From the NCBI GenBank assembly GCA_963663315.1, contig OY760176.1:558001-622000 (forward strand): a stretch of 64,000 nucleotides of DNA, written 5' to 3'. This DNA is from G963663315 sp963663315 (lineage in GTDB: Bacteria; Pseudomonadota; Gammaproteobacteria; Arenicellales; Poriferihabitantaceae). A program made the position numbers and the translations under genes. Of the stretch, positions 35,473 to 44,473 are shown piece after piece; the stretch's first letter is position 1; each line of letters starts with the position of its first letter. The notes beneath the pieces were generated by a model, which was not told where the DNA came from, searched no databases, and saw only the letters and a program-made list of their open reading frames with translations.

Positions 35473-35964
35473 GTGATTTACATTCTGCTCAGTATCGGGA
35501 GCAATATTGACCGGGATAAGAATGTCCGTTACGCGATCCGGAAAATTGCGGAAAGATATGGCGAAATCAATCTGTCACCGGTCTATGAAACTTCTTCTGT
35601 CGGGTTTGTGGGGCAACCCTTCCTGAATCTGGTACTGGGGCTTCATTCCGGGGATGACCTGCTGCAAATCCGTGAATACCTGCGGGGAATCGAGTCGGAT
35701 GTGGGGCGCGTGCGCGGAAGAAAATCTTTTGACAACCGGTTGCTGGATATCGATGTGATCCTGTTTGGCGATCAGAATTTGCGATCTGCCGGGTTTGATA
35801 TTCCCCGGCACGAAATTGAGAAGTTCGCTTACGTACTGAAGCCGCTTTCGGACCTGCATCCACAAATGGTGCATCCAGTCACTGGCAAAACCTATGACCG
35901 GATGTGGCAGGATTTCAGCGAGAAGTCAGACCAGTTGGTCACGCTCAGTGAATTTACCCCTTGA
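35473..35964 (+). CDS. folK: 6-hydroxymethyl-dihydropterin pyrophosphokinase
   Basis: Activates hydroxymethyl-dihydropterin for DHPS. SIGSNIDRDKNVRYAI, LSPVYETSSVGFVGQPFLN and NRLLDIDVILFG (metal-binding DxD) plus IPRHEIEKFAYVLKPL are family motifs. GTG start at 35473. 163 residues. Confidence 0.95.
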   Translation: MIYILLSIGSNIDRDKNVRYAIRKIAERYGEINLSPVYETSSVGFVGQPFLNLVLGLHSGDDLLQIREYLRGIESDVGRVRGRKSFDNRLLDIDVILFGDQNLRSAGFDIPRHEIEKFAYVLKPLSDLHPQMVHPVTGKTYDRMWQDFSEKSDQLVTLSEFTP

Positions 35965-36051
35965 AAAGGTAATTATCACTACCCAAAAGGGCTGTTTTCT
36001 GGTATAAATCGCGCCCCGCTTCGTCAATTTAAGAAAATTCAAGGTAAGTCA

Positions 36052-36288
36052 ATGGCCAGAGTCTGTCAAGTAACCGGAAAACGAACCGTATCAGGTAACA
36101 ATGTTTCCCACGCGCACAACAAAACCAGGCGCAAGTTTCTGCCCAATCTGCACAAGCGGCGTTTCTGGGTCGAAAGTGAAAATCGCTGGGTTCGCCTGCG
36201 TGTATCCTCTGCCGGATTGCGAACCATAGACAAGAAGGGTATTGACAGCATTTTGGGTGAAATCCGGTCCCGCGGAGAAACCGCCTGA
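36052..36288 (+). CDS. rpmB: 50S ribosomal protein L28
   Basis: MARVCQVTGKRTVSGNNVSHAHNKTRR is the L28 start; 78 residues, normal. AAGGTAA lies upstream as ribosome-binding site. Precedes rpmG as in most gammaproteobacteria. Confidence 0.98.
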   Translation: MARVCQVTGKRTVSGNNVSHAHNKTRRKFLPNLHKRRFWVESENRWVRLRVSSAGLRTIDKKGIDSILGEIRSRGETA

Positions 36289-36313
36289 GGCGTTTTGGAA
36301 GAGGAATTTTAAA

Positions 36314-36469
36314 ATGAGAGAAAAAATAAAACTGGTTTCAAGCGCTGGTACTGGCCACTACTACACGACCACCAAAAACAAACGAAAGATGACCGAAAAA
36401 ATGGAGTTCAGGAAATACGACCCGGTGGTTCGCAAACACGTTGTTTACAAGGAAGCAAAAATAAAATAA
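36314..36469 (+). CDS. rpmG: 50S ribosomal protein L33
   Basis: MREKIKLVSSAGTGHYYTTTKNKR; 51 residues, ending YKEAKIK. Zinc-independent form without the CxxC pairs. ATG 36314 preceded by GAGGAA. Confidence 0.98.
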   Translation: MREKIKLVSSAGTGHYYTTTKNKRKMTEKMEFRKYDPVVRKHVVYKEAKIK

Positions 36470-36474
36470 CGGCG

Positions 36475-36933
36475 TTGAAAAAGAAAATCGATGTCAAGAT
36501 ACTGGATTCGCGAATAGCAGACGAATTCGGCTTGCCTGCGTACGCGACACAGGGTTCAGCGGGTCTTGATTTGCGTGCCTGTATCACCGGAGCTCTGGCG
36601 CTTGCGCCCGGACAGACAGAATTGATTCCAACCGGAATTGCAATCCATATCGCTGACCCCGGATTTGCTGCGGTTCTGATTCCCAGATCCGGAGCAGGGC
36701 ACAGGCAGGGTATTGTGCTCGGAAATCTGACGGGTCTGATCGATTCCGACTATCAGGGCCAGTTGTTCATTTCCTGCTGGAATCGCAGCAGTACGGAGTT
36801 CACCATACAGCCGGGTGACCGCATTGCGCAGATGGTGATCATTCCGGTGGTACAGGCAGAATTCAACGTGGTTGATTCATTCGACCAAAGTGAACGTACA
36901 GACGGAGGATTCGGCTCAACCGGGAGAAACTGA
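36475..36933 (+). CDS. dut: dUTP pyrophosphatase
   Basis: Hydrolyses dUTP to keep uracil out of DNA. Motifs GSAGLDLRAC, PRSGAGHRQGI, NLTGLIDSDYQGQL, RIAQMVI and the flexible C-terminal P-loop TDGGFGSTGRN are all intact. 152 residues from a TTG start at 36475. Lies five bases after rpmG; coaBC and radC, common neighbours, are absent. Confidence 0.96.
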   Translation: MKKKIDVKILDSRIADEFGLPAYATQGSAGLDLRACITGALALAPGQTELIPTGIAIHIADPGFAAVLIPRSGAGHRQGIVLGNLTGLIDSDYQGQLFISCWNRSSTEFTIQPGDRIAQMVIIPVVQAEFNVVDSFDQSERTDGGFGSTGRN

Positions 36934-36966
36934 TGACCCACCCTGATCTTTACCTGGCCCTTTACA

Positions 36967-37911
36967 ATGTTACGAACCGCATACATCTATGATCCGTTAT
37001 TCCTGTCCCACCACACCGGACCGCGCCACCCGGAATGCAGTGAGCGCCTGACTTCCGCTCATGCAATGCTGAGCCGACAGGAGTGGTTCGATAGTCTGCA
37101 TCAGTACCCGACCAGGAAGGCGTCACCCGATACGGTGCAACTGATTCACGACCCCGGCTATATCGACAGGGTGCAACGGGCCTGTGAATCCGGCGTGCGC
37201 CATATTGATACCCCCGATGTTTCGGTTTCAACTGCATCCTGTGAGGTTGCGCTGAACGCGACCGGCAGTGTACTTGAAATTGCTGATCAGGTCATGGCAG
37301 GCAATGTAGACAATGGTTTTGCGATGGTACGGCCACCGGGACATCACGCAGAGGTGGCTCAGGCGATGGGATTTTGCCTGTTCAACAGTGTTGCTGTCGC
37401 AGCCCGGTACCTGCAAAGTAAATATGGCTTGGAACGAATCTTGATTCTGGACTGGGATGTGCATCACGGTAACGGAACGCAACACATTTTCGAGCAGGAT
37501 TCATCGGTGTTTTATATCAGTTTGCATCAGTTTCCTCATTATCCCGGAACCGGTTCCCTGTCAGAAACAGGTATCGGTGAAGGCGAAGGGGCGACACTCA
37601 ATTGCCCGATGAGTCCTGGCCTTGGGGATCGTCAGTATCGGGAGGCCTTCGAGGATATCATTCTGCCCCAGGCAAAAGCCTTTTGTCCTGATGCGGTGCT
37701 GATATCTGCGGGATTCGACGCCCATCGGGCAGATCCTCTGGGCGCGATCAATCTGAACAATGAAAGCTATGTCTGGATGACCCGGATGATGATGGAGTTG
37801 GCCGACCAGTGTTGCGCGGGAAGATTGATTTCAGTTCTCGAAGGAGGATACGACCTCACCGCATTGGCAGAATCGGTCACCGAACACGTCAGGGTACTGA
37901 GTCAGTCCTGA
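36967..37911 (+). CDS. Histone-deacetylase-family amidohydrolase
   Basis: Zinc hydrolase that removes acetyl groups from amines; bacterial members act on acetylpolyamines or other acetamides. HPECSERLTSAHAML, RPPGHHAEVAQAMGFCLFNSVAVAA, DWDVHHGNGTQHIFEQD (zinc Asp and His), SLHQFPHYPGTGSLSETG and SAGFDAHRADPLGA (zinc Asp) show a full active site. 314 residues, class II-like. Substrate unknown. Confidence 0.93.
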   Translation: MLRTAYIYDPLFLSHHTGPRHPECSERLTSAHAMLSRQEWFDSLHQYPTRKASPDTVQLIHDPGYIDRVQRACESGVRHIDTPDVSVSTASCEVALNATGSVLEIADQVMAGNVDNGFAMVRPPGHHAEVAQAMGFCLFNSVAVAARYLQSKYGLERILILDWDVHHGNGTQHIFEQDSSVFYISLHQFPHYPGTGSLSETGIGEGEGATLNCPMSPGLGDRQYREAFEDIILPQAKAFCPDAVLISAGFDAHRADPLGAINLNNESYVWMTRMMMELADQCCAGRLISVLEGGYDLTALAESVTEHVRVLSQS

Positions 37912-37912
37912 A

Positions 37913-38884
37913 TCAATTCTGGAAACAGGAGACCGTCTGTTCGAGAGTGGCAGGATTGATCACTGACAGGTAATCAGGCACGGATTCACTTCCTCTGAGT
38001 GCCCGCTTGACGATGCCTTCGAGATTTGGACGTTTACTGGTCGCGCTTTTGCCTATGCCGCCGCCAAATTCGATCATCAGATCTACCCCGTACTGGCCTG
38101 CTGAAATCAGGTTTTGATGCCAGAGTACCGGGTTGAACAGTTGTAAAAACAATCTGGAACGTATCGAATCCGGATCCCGGTCATGGACCTGGCCAGTGAA
38201 GTTGGACAGGACATCGACTGATGGCGAGGTGATGTCGGCCTGCTCCAGCACTTGCCTGAATCGTCGTGCTGCCTCTACCATGTACCAGGTATGGAATGCG
38301 CCTTCGGTTTTCAGTCTTGCGCTGCGTTTTCCGGGAAATTTTTCAGCCATGGTGACGACCAGCGCATCAAGGTCCTGAGCTCGCCCACCAACCACATTCT
38401 GATCAGGGAGGTTGCAGGCGGCGATGCCGCAATAGTGCTGTTCGGCCAGGGCAGTGGCAGATTCGAGGTCGATCATCAGTGCTTCCATTTCACCTTCACC
38501 GTATTCGCCCATCAGTTCGCCGCGGGTTTTTACCAGTTGCAATCCGAGTTCGAAACTCAAAGCTCCGGCAGCTACCAGGGCAGAATATTCGCCAAGACTG
38601 TGGCCTGCGACCAGGACCGGCGTGATTTCACGGTCGAGTTGTTCCATCAACAGGCGAAGGCAGGCGATGGAATGGGTCAGCAATACCGGCTGGGTATAAC
38701 GGGTCAAATTGATTTCCCCGTCAGGGTCGTCAAAGGAAAGTCTGGCGATGTCATAATCAAGCGCATCACTGGCCTGCTCATAGGTGTGTCTGACGATGGC
38801 ATGTTGTTGATGGATATCCTTGCCGATACCGGGGTATTGAGAACCCTGACCCGGGAAAAGGAAGGCAATTTTTGATGGGGTCAT
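37913..38884 (-). CDS. Malonyl-CoA:ACP transacylase-type acyltransferase
   Basis: FLFPGQGSQYPGIG at the start, the nucleophile serine in VAGHSLGEYSAL, the Arg in LVKTRGELM, and the catalytic His in EGAFHTWYMVEAA. Ends with GGGIGKSATSKRPNLEGIVKRAL, which differs from housekeeping FabD. ATG 38884 places the family start at residue 6; a longer start at 38944 contains a TATAAT that looks like a -10. No other fatty-acid genes nearby, so it may be a FabD paralogue rather than the main enzyme; about 323 residues. Confidence 0.85.
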   Translation of the reverse strand: MTPSKIAFLFPGQGSQYPGIGKDIHQQHAIVRHTYEQASDALDYDIARLSFDDPDGEINLTRYTQPVLLTHSIACLRLLMEQLDREITPVLVAGHSLGEYSALVAAGALSFELGLQLVKTRGELMGEYGEGEMEALMIDLESATALAEQHYCGIAACNLPDQNVVGGRAQDLDALVVTMAEKFPGKRSARLKTEGAFHTWYMVEAARRFRQVLEQADITSPSVDVLSNFTGQVHDRDPDSIRSRLFLQLFNPVLWHQNLISAGQYGVDLMIEFGGGIGKSATSKRPNLEGIVKRALRGSESVPDYLSVINPATLEQTVSCFQN

Positions 38885-39011
38885 TGGCAGGTTGGAGATT
38901 GAATTTTTGGCCGAATTATATCCCGAATTTTCAATTTGGTTCATGTTTGGTTGAAATCAAACGGGTAGAATAACGACTTTTTCAATTTCGATTCTTATTT
39001 CGGGCAATACA

Positions 39012-39899
39012 ATGGCAACAGCAATTAATGGCAAGGCGTTCGCAGAGAAATTGAGAGGACGTATCGCCGATGCGGTTCAGCAACTCGGCAACGAACACGA
39101 TATCAAACCCGGTCTGGCTGTCGTTCTGGTGGGCGAAGATCCGGCCAGTCAGGTCTATGTCAGGAACAAGTCGAAGCAGACCATCGAAGTCGGTATGGAT
39201 TCGATTAAGCATAAATTGTCCGCAGACACTTCGGAGGAAGAGTTGCTGGCCCTGATTGAACAGTTGAATGATGACCCGGCAATCAACGGAATACTGGTGC
39301 AGTTGCCTCTGCCGAAGCAGATAGACGAAGTCAAGGTGATCAATACGATCAATGTGGATAAGGATGTGGACGGATTCCACATTCAGAATGTGGGGAGGCT
39401 TTCGATTGGAGCGGATTCACTGGTTCCCTGCACGCCCGCAGGATGCGTCATGCTGCTGAAAGATCACTTAAGGGATTTAAGCGGAAAAAGCGTGGTCATC
39501 ATAGGTCGCTCGAATATTGTCGGTAAACCGTTATCGATGTTGTTGCTCAGGGAAAACTGTACCGTCACCATAGCGCATTCCAGGACTCGGGATCTGCCTG
39601 CGGTATGCCGTGAGGCGGATATTCTGGTGGCGGCAGTGGGAGTCCCCGAATTGGTCAAGGGCGACTGGATAAAACCAGGCGCGACGGTGATTGATGTTGG
39701 AATAAACCGGATTGCAGTGGATGATGACAAAAACAGGTTGACAGGAGATGTCGATTATCAGTCGGCGATACAAGTGGCGGGCGCTGTTACCATGGTACCG
39801 GGTGGTGTCGGCCCGATGACGATTGCCTGTTTGCTGCGCAATACGGTGATTGCAGCCTGTCGGCAAAACAATGTCGGAGTACCCTCGGTGATTGATTAG
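39012..39899 (+). CDS. folD: Methylenetetrahydrofolate dehydrogenase/cyclohydrolase FolD
   Basis: Makes 10-formyl-THF, the donor for Fmt. Catalytic Lys in QVYVRNKSKQ, QLPLPKQID, PCTPAGC, VVIIGRSNIVGKPLSMLL (NADP loop) and PGGVGPMTIACLLRNT. 295 residues, normal. Confidence 0.97.
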   Translation: MATAINGKAFAEKLRGRIADAVQQLGNEHDIKPGLAVVLVGEDPASQVYVRNKSKQTIEVGMDSIKHKLSADTSEEELLALIEQLNDDPAINGILVQLPLPKQIDEVKVINTINVDKDVDGFHIQNVGRLSIGADSLVPCTPAGCVMLLKDHLRDLSGKSVVIIGRSNIVGKPLSMLLLRENCTVTIAHSRTRDLPAVCREADILVAAVGVPELVKGDWIKPGATVIDVGINRIAVDDDKNRLTGDVDYQSAIQVAGAVTMVPGGVGPMTIACLLRNTVIAACRQNNVGVPSVID

Positions 39900-39912
39900 C
39901 CGTTCCCACCGG

Positions 39913-40140
39913 CGGCGGACAGGCACGGAGACCTGCCCCTACGATGATGGTTGGGTGCGGAGGATGGCGGTTGGTGGATTCCCGCCTTCGCGGGAATGAC
40001 GATAGAAGGGCGCGGAGGATGTCGTTCGATATGTGGGTGGCTGCGGCTTAATGATGCGTGGGGGCGACTCTCTGTGGTTGCCCGCGTTATTTCTGTATGT
40101 GACCGTTGGTTGCGGACAGGCACAGTGGCCTGTCCCTACG
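39913..40140. repeat. Intergenic repeat cluster between folD and cytochrome c4
   Basis: Two copies of an imperfect palindrome ending in CCCTACG (39917-39943 and 40114-40140) flank a stretch with a dRS3-like element. No gene is seen in 39900-40147. Similar GGACAGGCAC...CTGTCCC and GGACAACCAC...TTGTCC elements occur at other junctions of the window. Confidence 0.75.
39978..39997. repeat. dRS3-like 20-bp palindromic element
   Basis: ATTCCC-N8-GGGAAT with spacer GCCTTCGC exactly fits the dRS3 pattern known from Neisseria, followed by the common GACG. Such elements serve as integration targets for filamentous phage in Neisseria; here only the sequence match is seen. Confidence 0.6.
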
Positions 40141-40147
40141 TCCGGTT

Positions 40148-40753
40148 TTACTGTAACGCAGACAGGTATAATGCGAGTTGCCTGATCTGTTGATTGCTCA
40201 GGACGAAGGCAATCGGTTGCATGATCGGGTGTTCACGGGCGCCGGATTTGAATGCCTTTAACTCGGCTTCGATATAAGCTGCGTATTGTCCGCCCAGTCG
40301 GGGGTATGCGGGGGGGATACCGCTGCCGGATGGGCCATGGCACCCCATGCAGGATGGCACGTTAAATTCGGCGATGCCGCCACGGAAAATGGCTTCACCC
40401 GCCCGGGCGTCTTCTTCCTGATCAGGCGACACCGCGCCAACAGTCATGGTCTGGCTGGAATACCAGGCATCCATATCGGCCATATCCTGTTCGCTCAGGG
40501 CGGCGACCATTCCCATCATCACCGTGCCGGGACGTTCTCCAGATTTGAATCTGGCCAGTTGGTCGGCGATATAGCCTGGTACCTGACCGGCGATTTTTGG
40601 AAACTGCTCCAACGGGCTGTTGCCGTCACTACTATGGCAGGCAACGCAGGTTCCGGCTTTTGCCTTGCCCGCTTCTGCGTCCTGTGCCAGGCCAGCGGTA
40701 TTCATGGTGACGAGCAGCACAAGTGAACCCATCAATGTAAACACTCGAATCAT
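40148..40753 (-). CDS. Dihaem cytochrome c4
   Basis: Periplasmic electron carrier. Signal peptide MIRVFTLMGSLVLLVTMNTAGLA, then two class-I cytochrome domains each with a haem motif (CVACH, about residue 36; CMGCH, about 137) and distal Met ligands (TVMMGM; HPIMQPIA). 201 residues. Divergent from engB, a common arrangement. Confidence 0.95.
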   Translation of the reverse strand: MIRVFTLMGSLVLLVTMNTAGLAQDAEAGKAKAGTCVACHSSDGNSPLEQFPKIAGQVPGYIADQLARFKSGERPGTVMMGMVAALSEQDMADMDAWYSSQTMTVGAVSPDQEEDARAGEAIFRGGIAEFNVPSCMGCHGPSGSGIPPAYPRLGGQYAAYIEAELKAFKSGAREHPIMQPIAFVLSNQQIRQLALYLSALQ

Positions 40754-40882
40754 TTATAAGCCCTGTTTTTAGATTCGGCCGATTAAGAATATCCGCCTCA
40801 AATAAATAACTTCACCCCTATCAGGAGAGAATACGTAAAATCAGGCCGCGATTATATCAACATTTATTAGCAAAACTGAATC

Positions 40883-41488
40883 ATGATCGACTTTACCAAA
40901 GCACAATATTCTCTTGCTGCACATTTACCCGATCAATGGCCCGAAGATATCGGCGCTGAAGTGGCCTTCGCTGGCCGCTCCAATGTCGGTAAGTCCAGTG
41001 CAATCAATGCAATTACCAATCAGATACGTTTGGCCAAAACCAGTAAAACTCCGGGACGTACCCGGCAGATCGTATTTTTTGATCTGGATATCGCTTATCG
41101 ACTGGTGGATTTGCCGGGCTACGGTTACGCCAGGGCGCCACAATCATTACGCCGTCACTGGCAGGATCTTATAACGGAATATCTGTTCAACCGGGATTGT
41201 CTGTGTGCTCTGGTGATTCCGATGGATATCCGAAGACCTCTGACCGACCTGGATGCCACCATGCTGGAGTGCTGTTGGCAGCAACACTTACCGGCGCACA
41301 TACTGTTGACCAAGGCAGACAAATTCAAGCGTGGCAAGGCGATCAATGTTTTCCAGTCGGTGGTCCGGCAGATCAAATCGAATCCGCAAACCAGCGTGCA
41401 ACTGTTTTCCTCAACCAGCAGACAGGGTGTCACCGAAGCGAGGGAAATACTGAGCGCTTTTCTGGTCAAGCCGGTGATTGAAGGATAG
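40883..41488 (+). CDS. engB: Ribosome biogenesis GTPase EngB (YihA/YsxC)
   Basis: GTPase needed for 50S assembly. G1 is GRSNVGKSS, G2 TPGRTRQIVFF, G3 DLPGYGYA, G4 LTKADK. 201 residues. ATG 40883 matches the family start (IDFTKAQYSLAAHLPDQWP). Confidence 0.97.
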   Translation: MIDFTKAQYSLAAHLPDQWPEDIGAEVAFAGRSNVGKSSAINAITNQIRLAKTSKTPGRTRQIVFFDLDIAYRLVDLPGYGYARAPQSLRRHWQDLITEYLFNRDCLCALVIPMDIRRPLTDLDATMLECCWQQHLPAHILLTKADKFKRGKAINVFQSVVRQIKSNPQTSVQLFSSTSRQGVTEAREILSAFLVKPVIEG

Positions 41489-41494
41489 CGATAA

Positions 41495-42790
41495 TCAGTC
41501 TCTGATCGTGCCGTCACCGATGACGATGTATTTCTGGCTGGTCAGGCCTTCGAGTCCGACCGGGCCGCGAACGTGAAGTTTGTCCGTACTGATCCCGATC
41601 TCGGCGCCGAGGCCATATTCAAAACCATCAGCAAACTGGGTAGAAGCATTGATCATCACCGAACTGGAATCCACCTGTTTCAGGAATTGTTGTTGATGAT
41701 CGGGGTTTTCAGTGACAATCGCATCGGTATGATGTGAGCCATAGGTTTCGATGTGCCGGATTGCCTGATCAATGCCATCGACAATTCGAATGGACAAAAT
41801 GCCATCCAGGTATTCGGTACTCCAGTCGATTTCGCTGGCCGGGGTCATTTCAGGCACAATCCTGAGGGATTGTTCACATCCCCGCAGTTCGATACCTTTC
41901 CTGCGGTACTGATCGCAAAGTGGAGGCAGGATTTTCTCCGCGATACGCCCGGCTACCAGCAGGGTTTCCATTGCGCCGCAGATTCCGTAGCGTCTTGCTT
42001 TGGCGTTGTAGGCGACTGCAACCGCCTTGTCGATGTCTGCATCATCATCGATATAGACATGGCAAAGCCCTTCGAGATGCTTGATCACCGGCACTGTGGC
42101 GGTGTCGTTGATTAGTTCAACCAGACTCTTGCCACCGCGAGGGACAATGATATCCACATACTCTGACAGGGTGATCAATTCGCCAACCGCTTCGCGATCC
42201 GTGGTTTCGACCACTTGTATGCAATGGCTGTCGAGGCCCGCTTTTTCCAGCCCTTCGGTGAGACACTCTGCCAGCGCAAGATTGGTGTGAATGGCTTCGG
42301 AGCCACCCCGCAAGATGGCTGCATTGCCTGATTTCAGACACAGGATGGCCGCGTCTACCGTCACATTGGGACGTGATTCGTAAATGATGCCAATGACCCC
42401 CAAAGGCACCCGCATTTTGCCGATGCGAAGGCCACTCGGGCGCTCTTTGAACTCTGACATGTCTCCTACCGGGTCGTGCAGGGCGGCAACCTGCCGACAG
42501 CCTTCGGCGATGGCGAATACCCGTGTCCGGTCCAGTCCAAGGCGATCCAGCAACGCATTTGCCAGATTATTCCTGCTGGCGGCAGCCAAGTCCCTGGCAT
42601 TGGCTGCAAGGATGGTTTCGCTGTTACGTTCTATGGATTCGGCGATATTGTGCAGAGCCGTATTTTTCTGTTCGGTGGTGGCGCTTGAGACTATCGCCGA
42701 CGCAGCCTTTGCATTACGGCCAAGCTGAACCATGTACTCCTTGATGTCGTCATCCTGTACCAGGGTGGAATCAACGAGATCGGGTTGCAT
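41495..42790 (-). CDS. proA: Gamma-glutamyl phosphate reductase
   Basis: Second step of proline synthesis. YMVQLGRNAKAAS at the start, LGVIGIIYESRPNVTVDAA, LRGGSEA, ARRYGICGAMETLLV with the catalytic cysteine, and STQFADGFEYGLGAEIGISTDKLHVRGPVGLEGL. About 431 residues from ATG 42790. nadD and rsfS, often next to it in this class, are missing; holA lies upstream instead. Confidence 0.96.
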   Translation of the reverse strand: MQPDLVDSTLVQDDDIKEYMVQLGRNAKAASAIVSSATTEQKNTALHNIAESIERNSETILAANARDLAAASRNNLANALLDRLGLDRTRVFAIAEGCRQVAALHDPVGDMSEFKERPSGLRIGKMRVPLGVIGIIYESRPNVTVDAAILCLKSGNAAILRGGSEAIHTNLALAECLTEGLEKAGLDSHCIQVVETTDREAVGELITLSEYVDIIVPRGGKSLVELINDTATVPVIKHLEGLCHVYIDDDADIDKAVAVAYNAKARRYGICGAMETLLVAGRIAEKILPPLCDQYRRKGIELRGCEQSLRIVPEMTPASEIDWSTEYLDGILSIRIVDGIDQAIRHIETYGSHHTDAIVTENPDHQQQFLKQVDSSSVMINASTQFADGFEYGLGAEIGISTDKLHVRGPVGLEGLTSQKYIVIGDGTIRD

Positions 42791-42855
42791 ATTCGGGTCA
42801 CAATTTGTCAAGCAGGTGAGTATACAGGATCAGACAGTGAATCCGGCAAGGGAAT

Positions 42856-43875
42856 TTATCTTCGTGATCCACAAATGGCCAGCGAAATACTTTCGATTTC
42901 CTCCCAGATATCCTTGCGCTGGAGGCTGATTCTGCCCTTTACCATCAAATCGGCGCGTCCTATGCGTTGCAGGATGTTCTCCCATCGGTTTTTGGCAAGG
43001 CGCCTTAACGCCGAACTGACCAGAGCGCTTCGACTGCTCCAGATACCATGGCGTTTAAACAGGGCGCCGGGATGCTCTCCCTTGTCGATTGCCGCAGAGA
43101 GCCGACACAGCACCCGGACATCGCGGGCCAGTGCCCAGAGAATGATCACCGGTTCAGCCTGCTCGTGTTTCAGGTTCTGCAGAATCCGGATGGTGCGTTC
43201 GACCGACCCGCTGAGGCAGGCATCGACGAAAGTATAGACATTGAAGCGCGCATGGTCTGCGTTTGTCTGCTTGATGATCCGGGAGGTAATGGTTTGATCG
43301 GGATAAAGCAATCCGAGAAGGCTGATTTCCTGTGCCGCCGCCAGCAGATTGCCTTCAACCAGGTGGCTTAAATCTTCTACCGCCCCGGGTTCATGTTTCA
43401 GACCCTGGCTGCTCATTCTCCGGCTGATCCAGCCGGGCAGGTTTGCCGTACTGATCGCAGGGCATTCGACGACCATGCCATTGCTCTGGATTGCCTTGAA
43501 CCATTTGGTTGTCTGGCTGCGTTTTTCGATGGCATCGGCGACCACGACCAGGGTCGTATCACAAGACAGATTGTCGGCGAAGTCGATCAGCGCCTTGCTA
43601 CCTGCGTCTGCCGGTTTGCCGGTCGGCATTCTCAGTTCAATCAGTCGCTTGTCGGCAAACAATGACATTGTCTGGCGTTCGTGCCGCAGTCGATTCCAGT
43701 CAAATCCTGTTTCAACACTCAGGCGTATACGCTCGGTGTAGCCTGCCGACTTTGATTGGCTGCGAATTTGATCGAGCGCTTCTTCGACCAGCAATGTCTC
43801 AGTACCGAACAACAGATACAGGGGGCCGATCCCCTGCTTCAATTGCGCGGACAGGGCAGGGGACTGGATGCGCAA
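42856..43875 (-). CDS. holA: DNA polymerase III delta subunit
   Basis: Clamp-loader wrench subunit. LYLLFGTETLLVEEALDQIRS, RLSVETGFDW, FADKRLIELRMPTGKPA, DTTLVVVAD and the helical domain EGNLLAAAQEISLLGLLYP are family features. 339 residues. Downstream of lptE in the standard leuS-lptE-holA order. Confidence 0.96.
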   Translation of the reverse strand: MRIQSPALSAQLKQGIGPLYLLFGTETLLVEEALDQIRSQSKSAGYTERIRLSVETGFDWNRLRHERQTMSLFADKRLIELRMPTGKPADAGSKALIDFADNLSCDTTLVVVADAIEKRSQTTKWFKAIQSNGMVVECPAISTANLPGWISRRMSSQGLKHEPGAVEDLSHLVEGNLLAAAQEISLLGLLYPDQTITSRIIKQTNADHARFNVYTFVDACLSGSVERTIRILQNLKHEQAEPVIILWALARDVRVLCRLSAAIDKGEHPGALFKRHGIWSSRSALVSSALRRLAKNRWENILQRIGRADLMVKGRISLQRKDIWEEIESISLAICGSRR

Positions 43876-43908
43876 GCGTAGACTTTCCGGTGTTTGCGGC
43901 GTTGTAAT

Positions 43909-44385
43909 CTAAATGCGGGCGAGTTCCCGCGCGATTTGCAGAACGATGTCTTTTTCCATGCCTTCTTTCAGGAATTTCTCTTCTTCTTCGATCTCGAGTT
44001 CGTTGCCGATATCGTATTTGAGGGTATTGAACCGGGATATCGAGGACAGGGGCAGCAGGACTTCTCCGTGGACATCGGAAACCTTGAAATCGACGTGATA
44101 GGTATATTCGTACTCGGTGGCAATACCGTCAGCATCGGCGCCCACTGCTTTCCTGTTGAATTCACTTCGGGACAGAATCAGGGTCGGAGAATCAGCCCCG
44201 GCATCAACCACCGTGATGCCATTGTCCATTAAAATCCCGGTGAGCCGTTCGACCAGTTCCCGCTTTCCGCCTTCGATGGATAATTGAGACAATGCCGCAG
44301 ATAACTGGTAACTTCCGCGCAGTTTGAATCCGCAACCGGAGAGTAAAGACAGGCCGATAAGGACAAGGAGCGGGCGTTTCGACAT
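43909..44385 (-). CDS. lptE: LPS-assembly lipoprotein LptE
   Basis: Plug of the LptD barrel in the outer membrane. Signal with lipobox LLSGCGFKLRGSY, then a compact domain with LSRSEFNRKAVGADADGIATEYEY and the terminal DIVLQIARELARI. 158 residues. Part of leuS-lptE-holA. Confidence 0.94.
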   Translation of the reverse strand: MSKRPLLVLIGLSLLSGCGFKLRGSYQLSAALSQLSIEGGKRELVERLTGILMDNGITVVDAGADSPTLILSRSEFNRKAVGADADGIATEYEYTYHVDFKVSDVHGEVLLPLSSISRFNTLKYDIGNELEIEEEEKFLKEGMEKDIVLQIARELARI

Positions 44386-44473
44386 GGATTGTCCGGGGAA
44401 AGAGTGGTTTTCAATTGCCGTAATTATAAGGCAAGGTCTGCTTGAGTTTGACTGCTATTTAATGAATTTCCCT

